From Deltaproteobacteria bacterium (GTDB taxonomy: Bacteria > Desulfobacterota > DSM-4660 > Desulfatiglandales > HGW-15), in assembly GCA_020060215.1 (NCBI GenBank), contig JAGVAP010000136.1, forward strand, positions 1 to 64,000: 64,000 nt of DNA, in the 5' to 3' direction. Shown here piece by piece: positions 52,964 to 61,484 of this stretch. Within the stretch, counting starts at the first letter, position 1. The number at the start of each line of letters is the position of its first letter. A program made the translations under genes and the position numbers. A model generated the notes under the pieces. The model was not told where the DNA came from and did not search any database. It saw only the letters and a list, made by a program, of their open reading frames with translations.

Positions 52964-53907
52964 ATTATGTGGATGCCACACTGGTGCGACTGGGCGATCC
53001 GCAAACAAGGTCCGAGCTTTATGACGCCTCCTCGCTGGAGCAGATCGTCGCGACGGCTTACGAGGTTGACGCCATGGGGATGGAAGGGCCCTACCAGCCG
53101 GTCTTCGACGAGTTCCGGGTCGGGGTCGCCTTTCCGGCGTTGTCCGTCGTGGAGGGTACCTGGAGACCCACGGGAAGCCCGGAGAAGGTGGAAGCCTTTT
53201 TTCAGGTCTCCGGTCTCGGCAACAGGGACCTCCCCCGGGTGGACGCCTTTTGGCGAGGAGCAATCATAGGCCGGGCGGTACCCGCAACCGGCCGCATTAC
53301 TGATGTGGGGTTAGAGTGGGCTGACGTGACCAAAATCGACGAGGAGATCGAAGCGGGTATGGGGGCTCTTCCCCATGATCCCCGGACACTGGAGCAGGAA
53401 CGTCGCTTGCGGTTCCTGGCACGTATTCGCACCGGTATGGACGCGCCCGCCGGATTTACCGGAGAAATGCTGGACCGGTGGCTGGCCGAGATGGGTGCAG
53501 CCTCCGTGGGCGAACTCCTCTCCAGTTATCGAGGGATTTTTCAGGGAGGAGCGGCTCGCATCGCCTTCTCCCCGCCCCCGGCTGCCGCCCCTTCACCCGT
53601 TCGACTGCCGATCGCTGCTGTGCTTCTGATTCGAGACAACGGGTTTTCGGTTGCGCAGCTCCTGATGGAGAGCAAGCTGATACAGGAGCGGCTCGGGACC
53701 CTGTCCTTGGACCGACCACGGGATCCATCCCTTGTGCTTCGCCATGAGCTGCCGGTGATCTGGGTGGTCCCGATCGCTGTCTTTGATCATGAGGATTGGC
53801 CAGGCGGAGCGCAGGGTATGAACGACCACCAGCTCAGGGCCGCCCGCCGGGCGAGAGCGGCGCAGTGGCTTGCCCGCGAAGGCATAGCCCTCATGGTAAC
53901 CCCTTGA
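52960..53907 (+). CDS. Unknown protein of the injection locus
   Basis: A 315-residue soluble protein with no family I recognise. The first half looks alpha/beta (VVEGTWRPTGSPEKVEAFFQ, GRAVPATGRITDVGLEWADV). A middle helical part (ERRLRFLARIRTGMDAPAGF) and an Ala/Pro linker (FSPPPAAAPSPVRLP) lead to a C-terminal module (LLIRDNGFSVAQLLMESKLI). No signal peptide or membrane helix. It overlaps DUF3467 by four bases and precedes the sheath gene, a place where tail-locus accessory or baseplate proteins occur, but no function can be assigned. Confidence 0.65.
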   Translation: MNYVDATLVRLGDPQTRSELYDASSLEQIVATAYEVDAMGMEGPYQPVFDEFRVGVAFPALSVVEGTWRPTGSPEKVEAFFQVSGLGNRDLPRVDAFWRGAIIGRAVPATGRITDVGLEWADVTKIDEEIEAGMGALPHDPRTLEQERRLRFLARIRTGMDAPAGFTGEMLDRWLAEMGAASVGELLSSYRGIFQGGAARIAFSPPPAAAPSPVRLPIAAVLLIRDNGFSVAQLLMESKLIQERLGTLSLDRPRDPSLVLRHELPVIWVVPIAVFDHEDWPGGAQGMNDHQLRAARRARAAQWLAREGIALMVTP

Positions 53908-53962
53908 GGGATCAGGGGGTGAGGCTTCGGCCAGGCCCAAACAACACGAGAAGGAGGTAGAC

Positions 53963-55144
53963 ATGGCACCAGTCGCAGCAGCTTATCCCTTTATAGAGGT
54001 ACGGATCGACACGGCGGCACTTGCCCCGGTTGCCCAGCGGGCGCCCGGTGTCATCGCGGTCGTGGGAAAGACGCCGGCCGGTGCCGACGGCGGCACTGCA
54101 GCCGTGAACAAACCCCAGGTCGTGGACACTCTGGACCAGGCGGCGCTGCTCTTTGCAAAGGTCAATCAGGACGGCTCGGTCGCGGGGACCCCTCTCTACG
54201 ATTCCATGAGGTCGGCCATGCTCCAGGATCCCAAGCCTTCCAAGATGTACGGGGTTCGGGTGGATGGGGACAATTACGCGGCTGCCCTCTCCGCCCTGGA
54301 AGCGGCCGACGACGTGACATTCGTCTCTCTGGCCGGTGAGGTCGGGGTGGGGTCGGCGGCAGCGGGAGGGAATCCTGCGACCAACCTGATGGCGCTCAAA
54401 GAGCATGTGGAGAACATGTCGGCCCAGGGGCAAAGGCGGCTTGGCGTGGCCATGGTGAATCCGTCCACCCCCAAGTCCAACACCTACGTGAACGATGTCA
54501 GCAACGCAGTGGCTCCCCTCAAGAGCGACTCGAGCCGGATGGTGATCGTAGCCTCCCGTGGGGCGAGCACCGATGCGGCGACGGCGGCCATGTCCGCCAT
54601 GGCGGGCTATGAGCCGCACATCTCCATGGTGCTCAAGAGAGTCCGGGGCATTTCCATCCCTGTGGAGGCCCAGTACAGCCCATCGGAAATCAAGGGGCTT
54701 TCAGAGGCCGAGATCAATCCGATCATCGACCCGGCGCTCATCGTCGGGGAAAGCCTGCATTTTGCCGAGGGTCGCTGCTTCACCACGAATGCAGACCTTC
54801 TCTATATCGATATCGTGAGGACGTTGGACGACATCGAGTTCCAGCTCAAGGCCGGCTTGATCGGTCAGGTGGGGGATGCACGGATCACACGTGCCGGCAT
54901 GACGAGGGTCAAGACACGGGTCGAGGGCATCTTGGGTCCCCTCAAAAGGCGCAACGTGATCGCGGACTACAGCGTGGATATCCCGATCCTTAATATCTTT
55001 GGCGTGCCCGAAAGCACCTGGACACCTGCGGATACCAATATCGTGAATACGGCCCGAGCCAACCGGATCGTGGATATGCTGGTCACCGTGACCTACGGGC
55101 CCGCGGTCCACCGGCTCAAGGTGACTCTGGCACCCAAGTTCTGA
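53963..55144 (+). CDS. Contractile tail sheath protein
   Basis: A 393-residue protein resembling phage-type tail sheath proteins that surround the inner tube and contract to drive it into a target. It starts with a short beta-rich region and the turn RAPGVIAVVGKTPAG, then a variable middle, and ends with the typical sheath C-terminal domain (LLYIDIVRTLDDIEFQLKAG, NVIADYSVDIPILNIFGVPE, VDMLVTVTYGPAVHRLKVTL). GAAGGAGG lies 6 nt before the ATG. The next gene is the tube, as in Mu-like and R-type tail loci. Confidence 0.85.
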   Translation: MAPVAAAYPFIEVRIDTAALAPVAQRAPGVIAVVGKTPAGADGGTAAVNKPQVVDTLDQAALLFAKVNQDGSVAGTPLYDSMRSAMLQDPKPSKMYGVRVDGDNYAAALSALEAADDVTFVSLAGEVGVGSAAAGGNPATNLMALKEHVENMSAQGQRRLGVAMVNPSTPKSNTYVNDVSNAVAPLKSDSSRMVIVASRGASTDAATAAMSAMAGYEPHISMVLKRVRGISIPVEAQYSPSEIKGLSEAEINPIIDPALIVGESLHFAEGRCFTTNADLLYIDIVRTLDDIEFQLKAGLIGQVGDARITRAGMTRVKTRVEGILGPLKRRNVIADYSVDIPILNIFGVPESTWTPADTNIVNTARANRIVDMLVTVTYGPAVHRLKVTLAPKF

Positions 55145-55202
55145 AAACGTAAGCGGTGCCCCATCGAATCTCGCCAACCGGCCCGACAAGGAGGAACACA
55201 CC

Positions 55203-55643
55203 ATGCCAGACTGGAAGACCCGCCTCGCTGTTTCCTACAAGGAAAAGAATCAAAAAGATGTCGACATCACCCCGATCGACTCCTTCAGTCCCACCTTCAC
55301 CCTCAATGCAGAGCCCCTTCACTCGATTGAGCAGACTCATATCGGAGTGGTGTATTCTCCGGAGGCCCTCTCCTTTTCCATGACGGTGAAGACCATCGGG
55401 AATGTGGCCGCGCAGCTCACAGCCCTTGCCCTCCAGGGAAAGCGATTCGATATCACCCTGCAGGAAAGCGACAACGGGGGGACGGAGTGGGCTTTCAAGA
55501 CGATCGTGATGAAGGAGTGCATCATCACCAGCGCCAACCCCACCTCTGCGGTGGTGTCCGGAGCTCCAACCGCCACCTTTTCAGGGTTCAGTCTCGCTGC
55601 CTCGGTGGCAGGAAAGACAGGCGAGGCGATTGAAGTACCCTAG
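55203..55643 (+). CDS. Probable tail tube protein
   Basis: A 146-residue beta-rich protein directly after the sheath gene, where the inner tube protein is expected. Segments such as TFTLNAEPLHSIEQTHIGVV, SFSMTVKTIGNVAAQLTALA and RFDITLQESDNGG fit a tube or Hcp-like beta barrel. Identification is by position, size and composition rather than by a recognised motif. AAGGAGG precedes the ATG. Confidence 0.65.
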   Translation: MPDWKTRLAVSYKEKNQKDVDITPIDSFSPTFTLNAEPLHSIEQTHIGVVYSPEALSFSMTVKTIGNVAAQLTALALQGKRFDITLQESDNGGTEWAFKTIVMKECIITSANPTSAVVSGAPTATFSGFSLAASVAGKTGEAIEVP

Positions 55644-55676
55644 TCGCGAAGAACGGTTTGCTGAAAGGGGGCGACG

Positions 55677-55949
55677 GTGGCGGAGGAGAAGTACAGGACG
55701 GAAACCATGGGCGGACAGGCGACGCTGGTCGAGGAGTCTGGAATCAGCCTCTTGAGAAAAGGAGAACTGGTCCTGCCCGCTGCCGGCGCCAAGGCGCAGG
55801 GCAGACGGGTGAGCGAAGACGCCCGCACCTATATCTCCTATCATTTCCCGGTGGAAATCGAGGTGAGGGGTTCCCCGGAGCCGCTGGACCCCAGGGATAT
55901 CGCAGACCAGGCGCTCCGGAGGCTCGTGGAGGGCCTGGAAGGACTCTGA
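55677..55949 (+). CDS. Small protein resembling a tape-measure C-terminal segment
   Basis: A 90-residue protein starting on GTG at 55677 with AAAGGGGG upstream. It reads VEESGISLLRKGELVLPAAG, like the GE-GPELVLP-GA segment near the C-terminus of many phage tape-measure proteins, then PVEIEVRGSPEPLDPRDIAD and a final helix ALRRLVEGLEGL, like the last part of such proteins. As a separate gene it would be a split-off tape-measure module or a tail assembly chaperone. It overlaps the next start (TGATG). Confidence 0.6.
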   Translation: MAEEKYRTETMGGQATLVEESGISLLRKGELVLPAAGAKAQGRRVSEDARTYISYHFPVEIEVRGSPEPLDPRDIADQALRRLVEGLEGL

Positions 55950-58900
55950 TGATGCCGGTCTCCGTGCACATTCCCATTCGCATCAAGGTGGATCCCGGTG
56001 CGCTCCGAGAGCTGCGACCCGCCCTTGAGGAGGCCTTTGTTGCCGCAGTAGGTCGCGCCTTGGGGAACTCGCGCAAGGTGGTGGTGGAAGAGCGTGGGGG
56101 TTACATGGGAATCCGCCTCGCACCCCCGGATGTAACGTGGTCCGGCGATGGTCTCCACGCAGTACACGAGGCGGATCGCACCGAGATCGAAGAGATGCTG
56201 TCGTCGGCTCTTTTCGCAGCAGCCGGGGCATGTGGCCTCCTCCAGCTTGCAGGTGCCCCGCAGAGGGTTCCCGCGCCCCTATCCGGCCATGTGGAGGAAA
56301 TGCTGGACCAGGATCGCTATTCCTCTCTTCTGGGGGTTTACGCAATCCCGTCCCATGACCGGGAAGGGGAGCCGGTCGCCGTGCCGGTGGACCCGGATAA
56401 GGCGCCCCTGGATGAAGCGGGCCTGTTCGAGGTTGAGTGGCAGTGGCGGACCATCGACCCTTCCAGGGAGCTTCGTGAGGCCATCCACGTGGAAATGGGG
56501 GTCAGGGGCTTGGAGTTACCGGAGAGGGGGTATCTCGGAATCATTTTCCAGCGAGCCGATGGCCGCAAGTACCTGAGTCTTCTTCATCTGCCCGATCAGG
56601 GGGAGATCGCCACCGCACCTCTCACAGGGCTCTTTCGACTCGAACTGTCCGGCGAGGGAAAGGACGCACGGTTCAGACAGGCTCCGGTGGCCATGCCGCC
56701 TCGCGCCCTGTACAGGATCCGATGGTACGCCCGGGGACAAAGCCGCGAGGATCGAGTCGACGCCTATCGCCGTTTTTTCGGCGAGTTTCTGAAGGAGACC
56801 ATTCGCGCTCGGGCAGAGAGGCTCTCCACGAAGATCAAGAGGAGCGAATTCTCGGCCCAACTGGAGATCAAGGTGGAGAAGATCCTGGCCGAGATGGTGG
56901 ATCGGCTGGAAAGGACCGCTCCCGAGACCAGAAGCTTCCTGGAGCTCACGGTGGACGGCACGCATTGCCTCCTCCAGACAGGCTTGGATCTTCCCGCGGA
57001 CCTGGATACGGAGCTGATTCCGATCGTGGATTTCCGGGAGGCGCGTGCCAAAGAGAGGAAACCCACGGAAGCGGGCGCCGAGCCGGGACCTCCCGCGGTC
57101 CCGGGACCGGGCGAAGGGACCGGAGGGAGGCATGGGAGAGGAGCGGCCGGTGTCGGGGAGGAGACCACGGGAGAGGGACTTGCGGGCCGTGAAGATGCCG
57201 GTCCCCCAGGCTTTGTGGTGGTACCGGGCGCGCCGGCTGAAGAGGCCGGCGCCCCTCTCTATCCACCGTCTTTGGGCAAAGGGGAGCTCCGGGAGTGCAG
57301 CCCGCTCCTGGGAGAGCCCGCCCTCGAGCAACTGGGAGAAGACGGGGGTCTTTTGAGACAATCGATCCGGGAGATTGCGGCAAAGCTTCAGATCGAGCCC
57401 TGCGAGTATGCGGCCTGCTTTTGCCTCATGGCCGCCGAAGCCCTGAGCGCCCGTGCGGCGGCAGTGACCCGACAGGGGGTGACGGAGACCGGTTTCACCA
57501 TGCCCGTGGGGGCAGGCCGGGGCAACCTGGGTCTGCTGGAGTTTACACCCACCACCTCGCCCGCCATCCAGTTTTTCCGTCACCTGGCCGGGGTGGTTCC
57601 TCTGATCACCCGGCTTTCCTCCATCGTCCGGCTGGTGTACGCAAAGCCGGAGCACAGGGGCAAGATCCAGGGTCACTGGGGACATGACCCGTCCGGCTGG
57701 TCGCTCCATTTCCTCATGGAGCTCACCCCGGAGATGAAGTCCGCTGTGGCCTACATGTTCGCAGCGACCTGTCAGATCATCCTCCTCCAGATTCTTCGTT
57801 CGTCCCGGGAGCAGATTCAGGCCCGTCTCAACCGCATGGATCAATACGCGGCCGCCTTTGAGCAGGTGATCGTCCCTTCCCTGATGAAGATCGAGGAGAT
57901 CACCCGCCTTCGAGAACGGCTGCGGAGCTGGAAGCGCCTGGATCTGGCGGAACGCACCATGAGAGGTGTCTTGCCCTCCGGCCGACCGGGGCCGAACCTG
58001 CTGGCCGTTCCGATGGTCCAGACCTCCTGGCTCTTGGCGACTCGAGATCTTACCGAGATGCTGAAAGCCGGGATGCGTGCGCCTCAAGGGAGGCGCGGCG
58101 TTGCAGGGGAGGTGCTCTTCGAGGGAGACGAACCCCGCATCTGGGACAGCGCCGGGTGTCTCTGGACCGAGGGGGGCCTCGAGAGCGCCATGGTCGTGCG
58201 GCGCGGCCTCATCGAGAGCGTGGACCCCCTCGTCAAGCAGCTCGTGGACTTGGACGAGGTGCTGGACCGTTTTCGCAACAGAGGCGAAGGCGTCCGCGGG
58301 GAATTGGAGAACATCCTCAGGGAGATGCTGGCCCACAACCAGGAGATGCTCGAAAAGACGGAAGCTTCGTGGGAATTCGCCTTCAGGGCCGGCAAGATCC
58401 GGGAGAACCTCAAGGCCAGGACCGTGCCCGGCACCAGCTTTGCCCTGGACGGCGTCCACCTGCTCGCCCATGATCAGATCGGCGACTTCTTCCGCGGAGA
58501 TCCCCACTATGCGATCGGCATCAATGCGCTCTTCAACTGGGAATTGGGGGCTCAATCCATCAAGGCCTTTTTCGAATACGGCGCCTTGATCCTGCTTGCC
58601 GTTTTCTGTCCGCCGGCTGCCTTTGTAGCCGGTGCCGCGCTGAGCCTGAGGGACTACGGCAAGGCGACCGAGCGGGAGCGGCTTTACCAATCCCTTATTG
58701 ACCCCGAGCTGGTGCTGACCAGGGCGGAAGTGGAGATGGATCTCTTTGCAGCCCGCCTGGGCGTAGCCCTGTCCTTTGTGCCGGAAGTAGGCTCCATCCT
58801 GGGGAGGGGTGCGGCGCTGGCCGTGCGACTGGGTGCACGTGGAACCGCTCGGGCCGCGGCAGGGACGGCGCGGGGCCTCTACCGGGCAGGCCCCCGGAAG

Positions 58901-59161
58901 ATCGGCGCCAAAATCGGCAAGTGGATCACGAGTTCAACGGCAGAGAGCCTCAAGCATGGGGTGTCCATCGCCTTCCTCCGGGAGATCGCGACGGACCAGT
59001 TCATGGATCGGTTCCTCACACTCATGATCCATCCCATCATCGAGAGCCTGGAAAGGGAGATCGCTGTAGCCGGCTCCCAGGGCGGGATCTCAGGCGCCCA
59101 GCGCACCCTCCGCCGATTGGGCCTTCAGCAGACGCGCCAGGCCGAAGAAAGGAGGCCGTGA
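55949..59161 (+). CDS. Large unknown protein at the tape-measure position
   Basis: A 1070-residue protein with no family I can name. Residues 1-370 are mixed alpha/beta with helices (DAYRRFFGEFLKETIRARAE). Residues about 365-450 are a Pro/Gly/Glu-rich linker. Residues 450-830 are mainly helical (FLMELTPEMKSAVAYMFAAT, EEITRLRERLRSWKRLDLAE). Residues 830-1060 contain hydrophobic stretches (YGALILLAVFCPPAAFVAGA; VPEVGSILGRGAALAVRLGA) that could cross membranes, followed by an Arg/Ala-rich segment. Position suggests a tape measure, but the makeup also fits a translocated pore or toxin carrier. ATG 55949 overlaps the previous stop; the frame is open further upstream. Confidence 0.75.
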   Translation: MMPVSVHIPIRIKVDPGALRELRPALEEAFVAAVGRALGNSRKVVVEERGGYMGIRLAPPDVTWSGDGLHAVHEADRTEIEEMLSSALFAAAGACGLLQLAGAPQRVPAPLSGHVEEMLDQDRYSSLLGVYAIPSHDREGEPVAVPVDPDKAPLDEAGLFEVEWQWRTIDPSRELREAIHVEMGVRGLELPERGYLGIIFQRADGRKYLSLLHLPDQGEIATAPLTGLFRLELSGEGKDARFRQAPVAMPPRALYRIRWYARGQSREDRVDAYRRFFGEFLKETIRARAERLSTKIKRSEFSAQLEIKVEKILAEMVDRLERTAPETRSFLELTVDGTHCLLQTGLDLPADLDTELIPIVDFREARAKERKPTEAGAEPGPPAVPGPGEGTGGRHGRGAAGVGEETTGEGLAGREDAGPPGFVVVPGAPAEEAGAPLYPPSLGKGELRECSPLLGEPALEQLGEDGGLLRQSIREIAAKLQIEPCEYAACFCLMAAEALSARAAAVTRQGVTETGFTMPVGAGRGNLGLLEFTPTTSPAIQFFRHLAGVVPLITRLSSIVRLVYAKPEHRGKIQGHWGHDPSGWSLHFLMELTPEMKSAVAYMFAATCQIILLQILRSSREQIQARLNRMDQYAAAFEQVIVPSLMKIEEITRLRERLRSWKRLDLAERTMRGVLPSGRPGPNLLAVPMVQTSWLLATRDLTEMLKAGMRAPQGRRGVAGEVLFEGDEPRIWDSAGCLWTEGGLESAMVVRRGLIESVDPLVKQLVDLDEVLDRFRNRGEGVRGELENILREMLAHNQEMLEKTEASWEFAFRAGKIRENLKARTVPGTSFALDGVHLLAHDQIGDFFRGDPHYAIGINALFNWELGAQSIKAFFEYGALILLAVFCPPAAFVAGAALSLRDYGKATERERLYQSLIDPELVLTRAEVEMDLFAARLGVALSFVPEVGSILGRGAALAVRLGARGTARAAAGTARGLYRAGPRKIGAKIGKWITSSTAESLKHGVSIAFLREIATDQFMDRFLTLMIHPIIESLEREIAVAGSQGGISGAQRTLRRLGLQQTRQAEERRP

Positions 59162-59163
59162 GG

Positions 59164-60339
59164 GTGGCCAGGGGCTTCTTCCACCAGGGTCTGTTCAGTG
59201 GCGTGGACGTACCGGTGTGGGTGGCGGCCGACAGCCACCTCTCGGGATTCCGGGACCGCCTGACCGACCTGGGGGTGAGCCGCCGAGAAGCCCAAAGGTT
59301 TGTGGAAAACCTCTTGTGGGCTGTGCTGCATGATTTTTCGGCCCATTATGACGGCCATATGTCGAAGCATCTCGACCGCATCGCCGAAATCCGGCAAACC
59401 TTGGAAGCGTGCTACAGCGCCGTCCTCACGCTGGACCCGAACCAACCCATCCCCGGCCATCTCCAGCCCGAGAACCTGAGCCGGCTCTTCGAGCAGCTGG
59501 AATCCCACCTCCGGGCCGTTGAAGGCCGCACCGCCACAAGGCACCTGAGGGATGCACAGGACATGGACACGGAGAATCTGGACGCACTGCTCCGTCGGGA
59601 AGCCGGTGAAGAAAGGCAGCGGACCTTGGCGGAGTCAGCCCCGGACATCCTCCTGGACGACCCTGAGCTGGCCCGCATCGAAATGGAGTATATGCACCTC
59701 CCCGAGCATCAGAGGAAGTGGGTCGCGCTCCGCCTCCTTGCCCTGGAACGCCGCGTTTCAATGTCGGAGCAGCAGCGGGTCGGCCGTCTTGCCTATCGTG
59801 AACGCCTTGCCTTCATCCCCGAAGATCGGCGTCTCCGGCTGCGGCTGGAGATCCAGGCAGGCATGTTCAGCCACTTCCACATGCCGGGAGGCTGGGAGGC
59901 CACGCTCAGGCGCCTGCCCGCTTTCGGAGAAGCCAACATAGCGCAGCTTCAACGGCTGCAGGGACTCGACCAGCTGTTCCTTGCCAACGGCTACGAGCTG
60001 CGCATCAGAGGGCCCAATGGCGTAGACTTCATGCCCGACGGCGTTCGTTTCCTGGACGGCGGCCGGACCAGATACCAGTTTCTGGAGCACAAGGAGCCCC
60101 TGCGGGGGAAGGATAGGAGTTTCTTCGACACGGAGGCAGGGCGCCGGAAGCTTCGCGAGACGCTGGAGAGATACGCCGCCATCGCCTCTGCTCTTCACGG
60201 CAACGGATGTGTGGGCTTCATGTGGTCTACCGGGCAGAAGTGGCTGGACACCATCATCGCGGAAGAGATCGGCCATATTACCAGGAGCAACCCCGCCCTT
60301 GGCCAATTCCTGCTCCTCGACCCCGGTGCGCCCCATTAG
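59164..60339 (+). CDS. Unknown protein with possible PD-(D/E)XK nuclease motif
   Basis: A 391-residue soluble protein. The N-terminal two thirds are helical (RREAQRFVENLLWAVLHDFS, LSRLFEQLESHLRAVEGR). Near the C-terminus GYELRIRGPNGVDFMPDGVR, then RYQFLEHKEPLRG, has an Asp (288 or 292) followed about 16-20 residues later by E308-H-K310. That is the spacing of a PD-(D/E)XK nuclease core, with a helix (RKLRETLERYAAIASAL) after it. If real, it would be a DNA- or RNA-cutting effector of the particle; a structural role remains possible. GTG 59164 is 8 nt after AGGAGG; GTG 59158 overlaps the previous stop. Confidence 0.7.
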   Translation: MARGFFHQGLFSGVDVPVWVAADSHLSGFRDRLTDLGVSRREAQRFVENLLWAVLHDFSAHYDGHMSKHLDRIAEIRQTLEACYSAVLTLDPNQPIPGHLQPENLSRLFEQLESHLRAVEGRTATRHLRDAQDMDTENLDALLRREAGEERQRTLAESAPDILLDDPELARIEMEYMHLPEHQRKWVALRLLALERRVSMSEQQRVGRLAYRERLAFIPEDRRLRLRLEIQAGMFSHFHMPGGWEATLRRLPAFGEANIAQLQRLQGLDQLFLANGYELRIRGPNGVDFMPDGVRFLDGGRTRYQFLEHKEPLRGKDRSFFDTEAGRRKLRETLERYAAIASALHGNGCVGFMWSTGQKWLDTIIAEEIGHITRSNPALGQFLLLDPGAPH

Positions 60340-60352
60340 AAGGAGGCCGAAG

Positions 60353-60853
60353 ATGGCGATCACCCGGACTTTCCAGCAGTATGCCGCCGTCCCCTCTGCG
60401 ATCCTCTCCGACGGGATCATCCCGGTCCCCTTATGGGCCGTAACGGCCATGTCCCTCAACCAGAGCTACCATCTGCCCCCGATCGGCTCCTCCGGGTCGA
60501 GGGCGGTGATGGCCACCCACGATGACACCATTACCCTGAACGGGGTGCTGGCGGGCGCATTGCGGTTCTCCTGGAAATTGGCCCTGGAAAATCTCGCGGA
60601 GATCAGCAAGCGGGGCAGCGCCATCGGCTCTTACTCGAAGGGGAGATTCTCCGGCCTGATCCTGGTCACCTCCATGACGATCCGAACGGACATGCAGATT
60701 GAAAAGCTCTCCTTCAGCATCTCCGCGTCCAGACGGGAGGTGATCGACGTCTCGGTCACGCTCCTTCATCTGCCCCGCCCGGGCGCGTTGGGCAAGCTGC
60801 TGGACACCGGCGCTCTGGGCGTGGCCGCCCTGATGGATTGGATGGGAAACTGA
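60353..60853 (+). CDS. Unknown tail-locus protein
   Basis: A 166-residue protein with alternating beta and helical parts (ITRTFQQYAAVPSAILSDGI, GRFSGLILVTSMTIRTDMQ, EVIDVSVTLLHLPRPGAL). AGGAGG lies 6 nt before the ATG. Size and place before the hub-spike gene fit a baseplate or tube-initiator subunit, but no motif confirms it. No signal peptide. Confidence 0.65.
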   Translation: MAITRTFQQYAAVPSAILSDGIIPVPLWAVTAMSLNQSYHLPPIGSSGSRAVMATHDDTITLNGVLAGALRFSWKLALENLAEISKRGSAIGSYSKGRFSGLILVTSMTIRTDMQIEKLSFSISASRREVIDVSVTLLHLPRPGALGKLLDTGALGVAALMDWMGN

Positions 60854-60854
60854 C

Positions 60855-61484
60855 ATGAAGACCCGCATCCCGATCGAACGGTACCTGGTTCCGGAAAGAT
60901 CGACGGCAGTGCCGGAAGGGCTTGCCGTCGTAGCGGAAAGCATCCTGGGCGGATTGCCCCATGTCATCCGGCTCGATCACGATGTATCGCTGCTGCTGGT
61001 GATCCCGACCGGACTGGCCCTGACCTGGCGGGATATGGATCCCGCAACGATGGTGAGCACCAGCGCGCCGGAGCTTTCCCCGCACCGCAATGATGCGTAC
61101 GGACCGGCACGGGATGCGAACCGGGCCCCGGCAAGGCTCCTCGTCAGGGCCGGGGAGACCCTGACCGCTTCGGTGCCCCTGACTGCCGGGGTCCGGACAC
61201 GGATCCCCCAAGACGGCGTCCCGGGCCGGGGCGTCCGGATCGAGATGACCGTTCTCTCCTGGGATATCCGGGCCGGGAGCCTGCGGGGGCCGGGGGACTT
61301 CGGCTCCTCGATCAGATTGGCGTGGCGGAAGTACGATGAGGGTGCCCTGCACTACTCCACTCCGCCCGTGAACCCGCACCTGATACCGCGGCTGAAGCCC
61401 CAGTTCAAGATGGCTTCCCTCCTGGGGCTGGCGATCCCGGTGGCGCTTCCCCGGTTCAAGGCCAAAAAGGCGGTTCTGCCATGA
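60855..61484 (+). CDS. Unknown tail-locus protein
   Basis: A 209-residue protein starting two bases after the previous stop. Sequence features are a beta-rich start (GLPHVIRLDHDVSLLLVIPT), a middle with RLLVRAGETLTASVPLTAG and VRIEMTVLSWDIRAGSL, and a basic C-terminus (FKAKKAVLP) after a hydrophobic stretch (LLGLAIPVALP). Its end overlaps the hub-spike start (ATGA). I cannot assign a function; a baseplate-adaptor role is suggested by position only. Confidence 0.65.
   Translation: MKTRIPIERYLVPERSTAVPEGLAVVAESILGGLPHVIRLDHDVSLLLVIPTGLALTWRDMDPATMVSTSAPELSPHRNDAYGPARDANRAPARLLVRAGETLTASVPLTAGVRTRIPQDGVPGRGVRIEMTVLSWDIRAGSLRGPGDFGSSIRLAWRKYDEGALHYSTPPVNPHLIPRLKPQFKMASLLGLAIPVALPRFKAKKAVLP

Noticed and set aside
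56516..58690. Long reverse open frame of 724 codons
   Set aside because: Antisense to the 1070-residue tail-locus protein, which is in phase with its overlapping neighbours.
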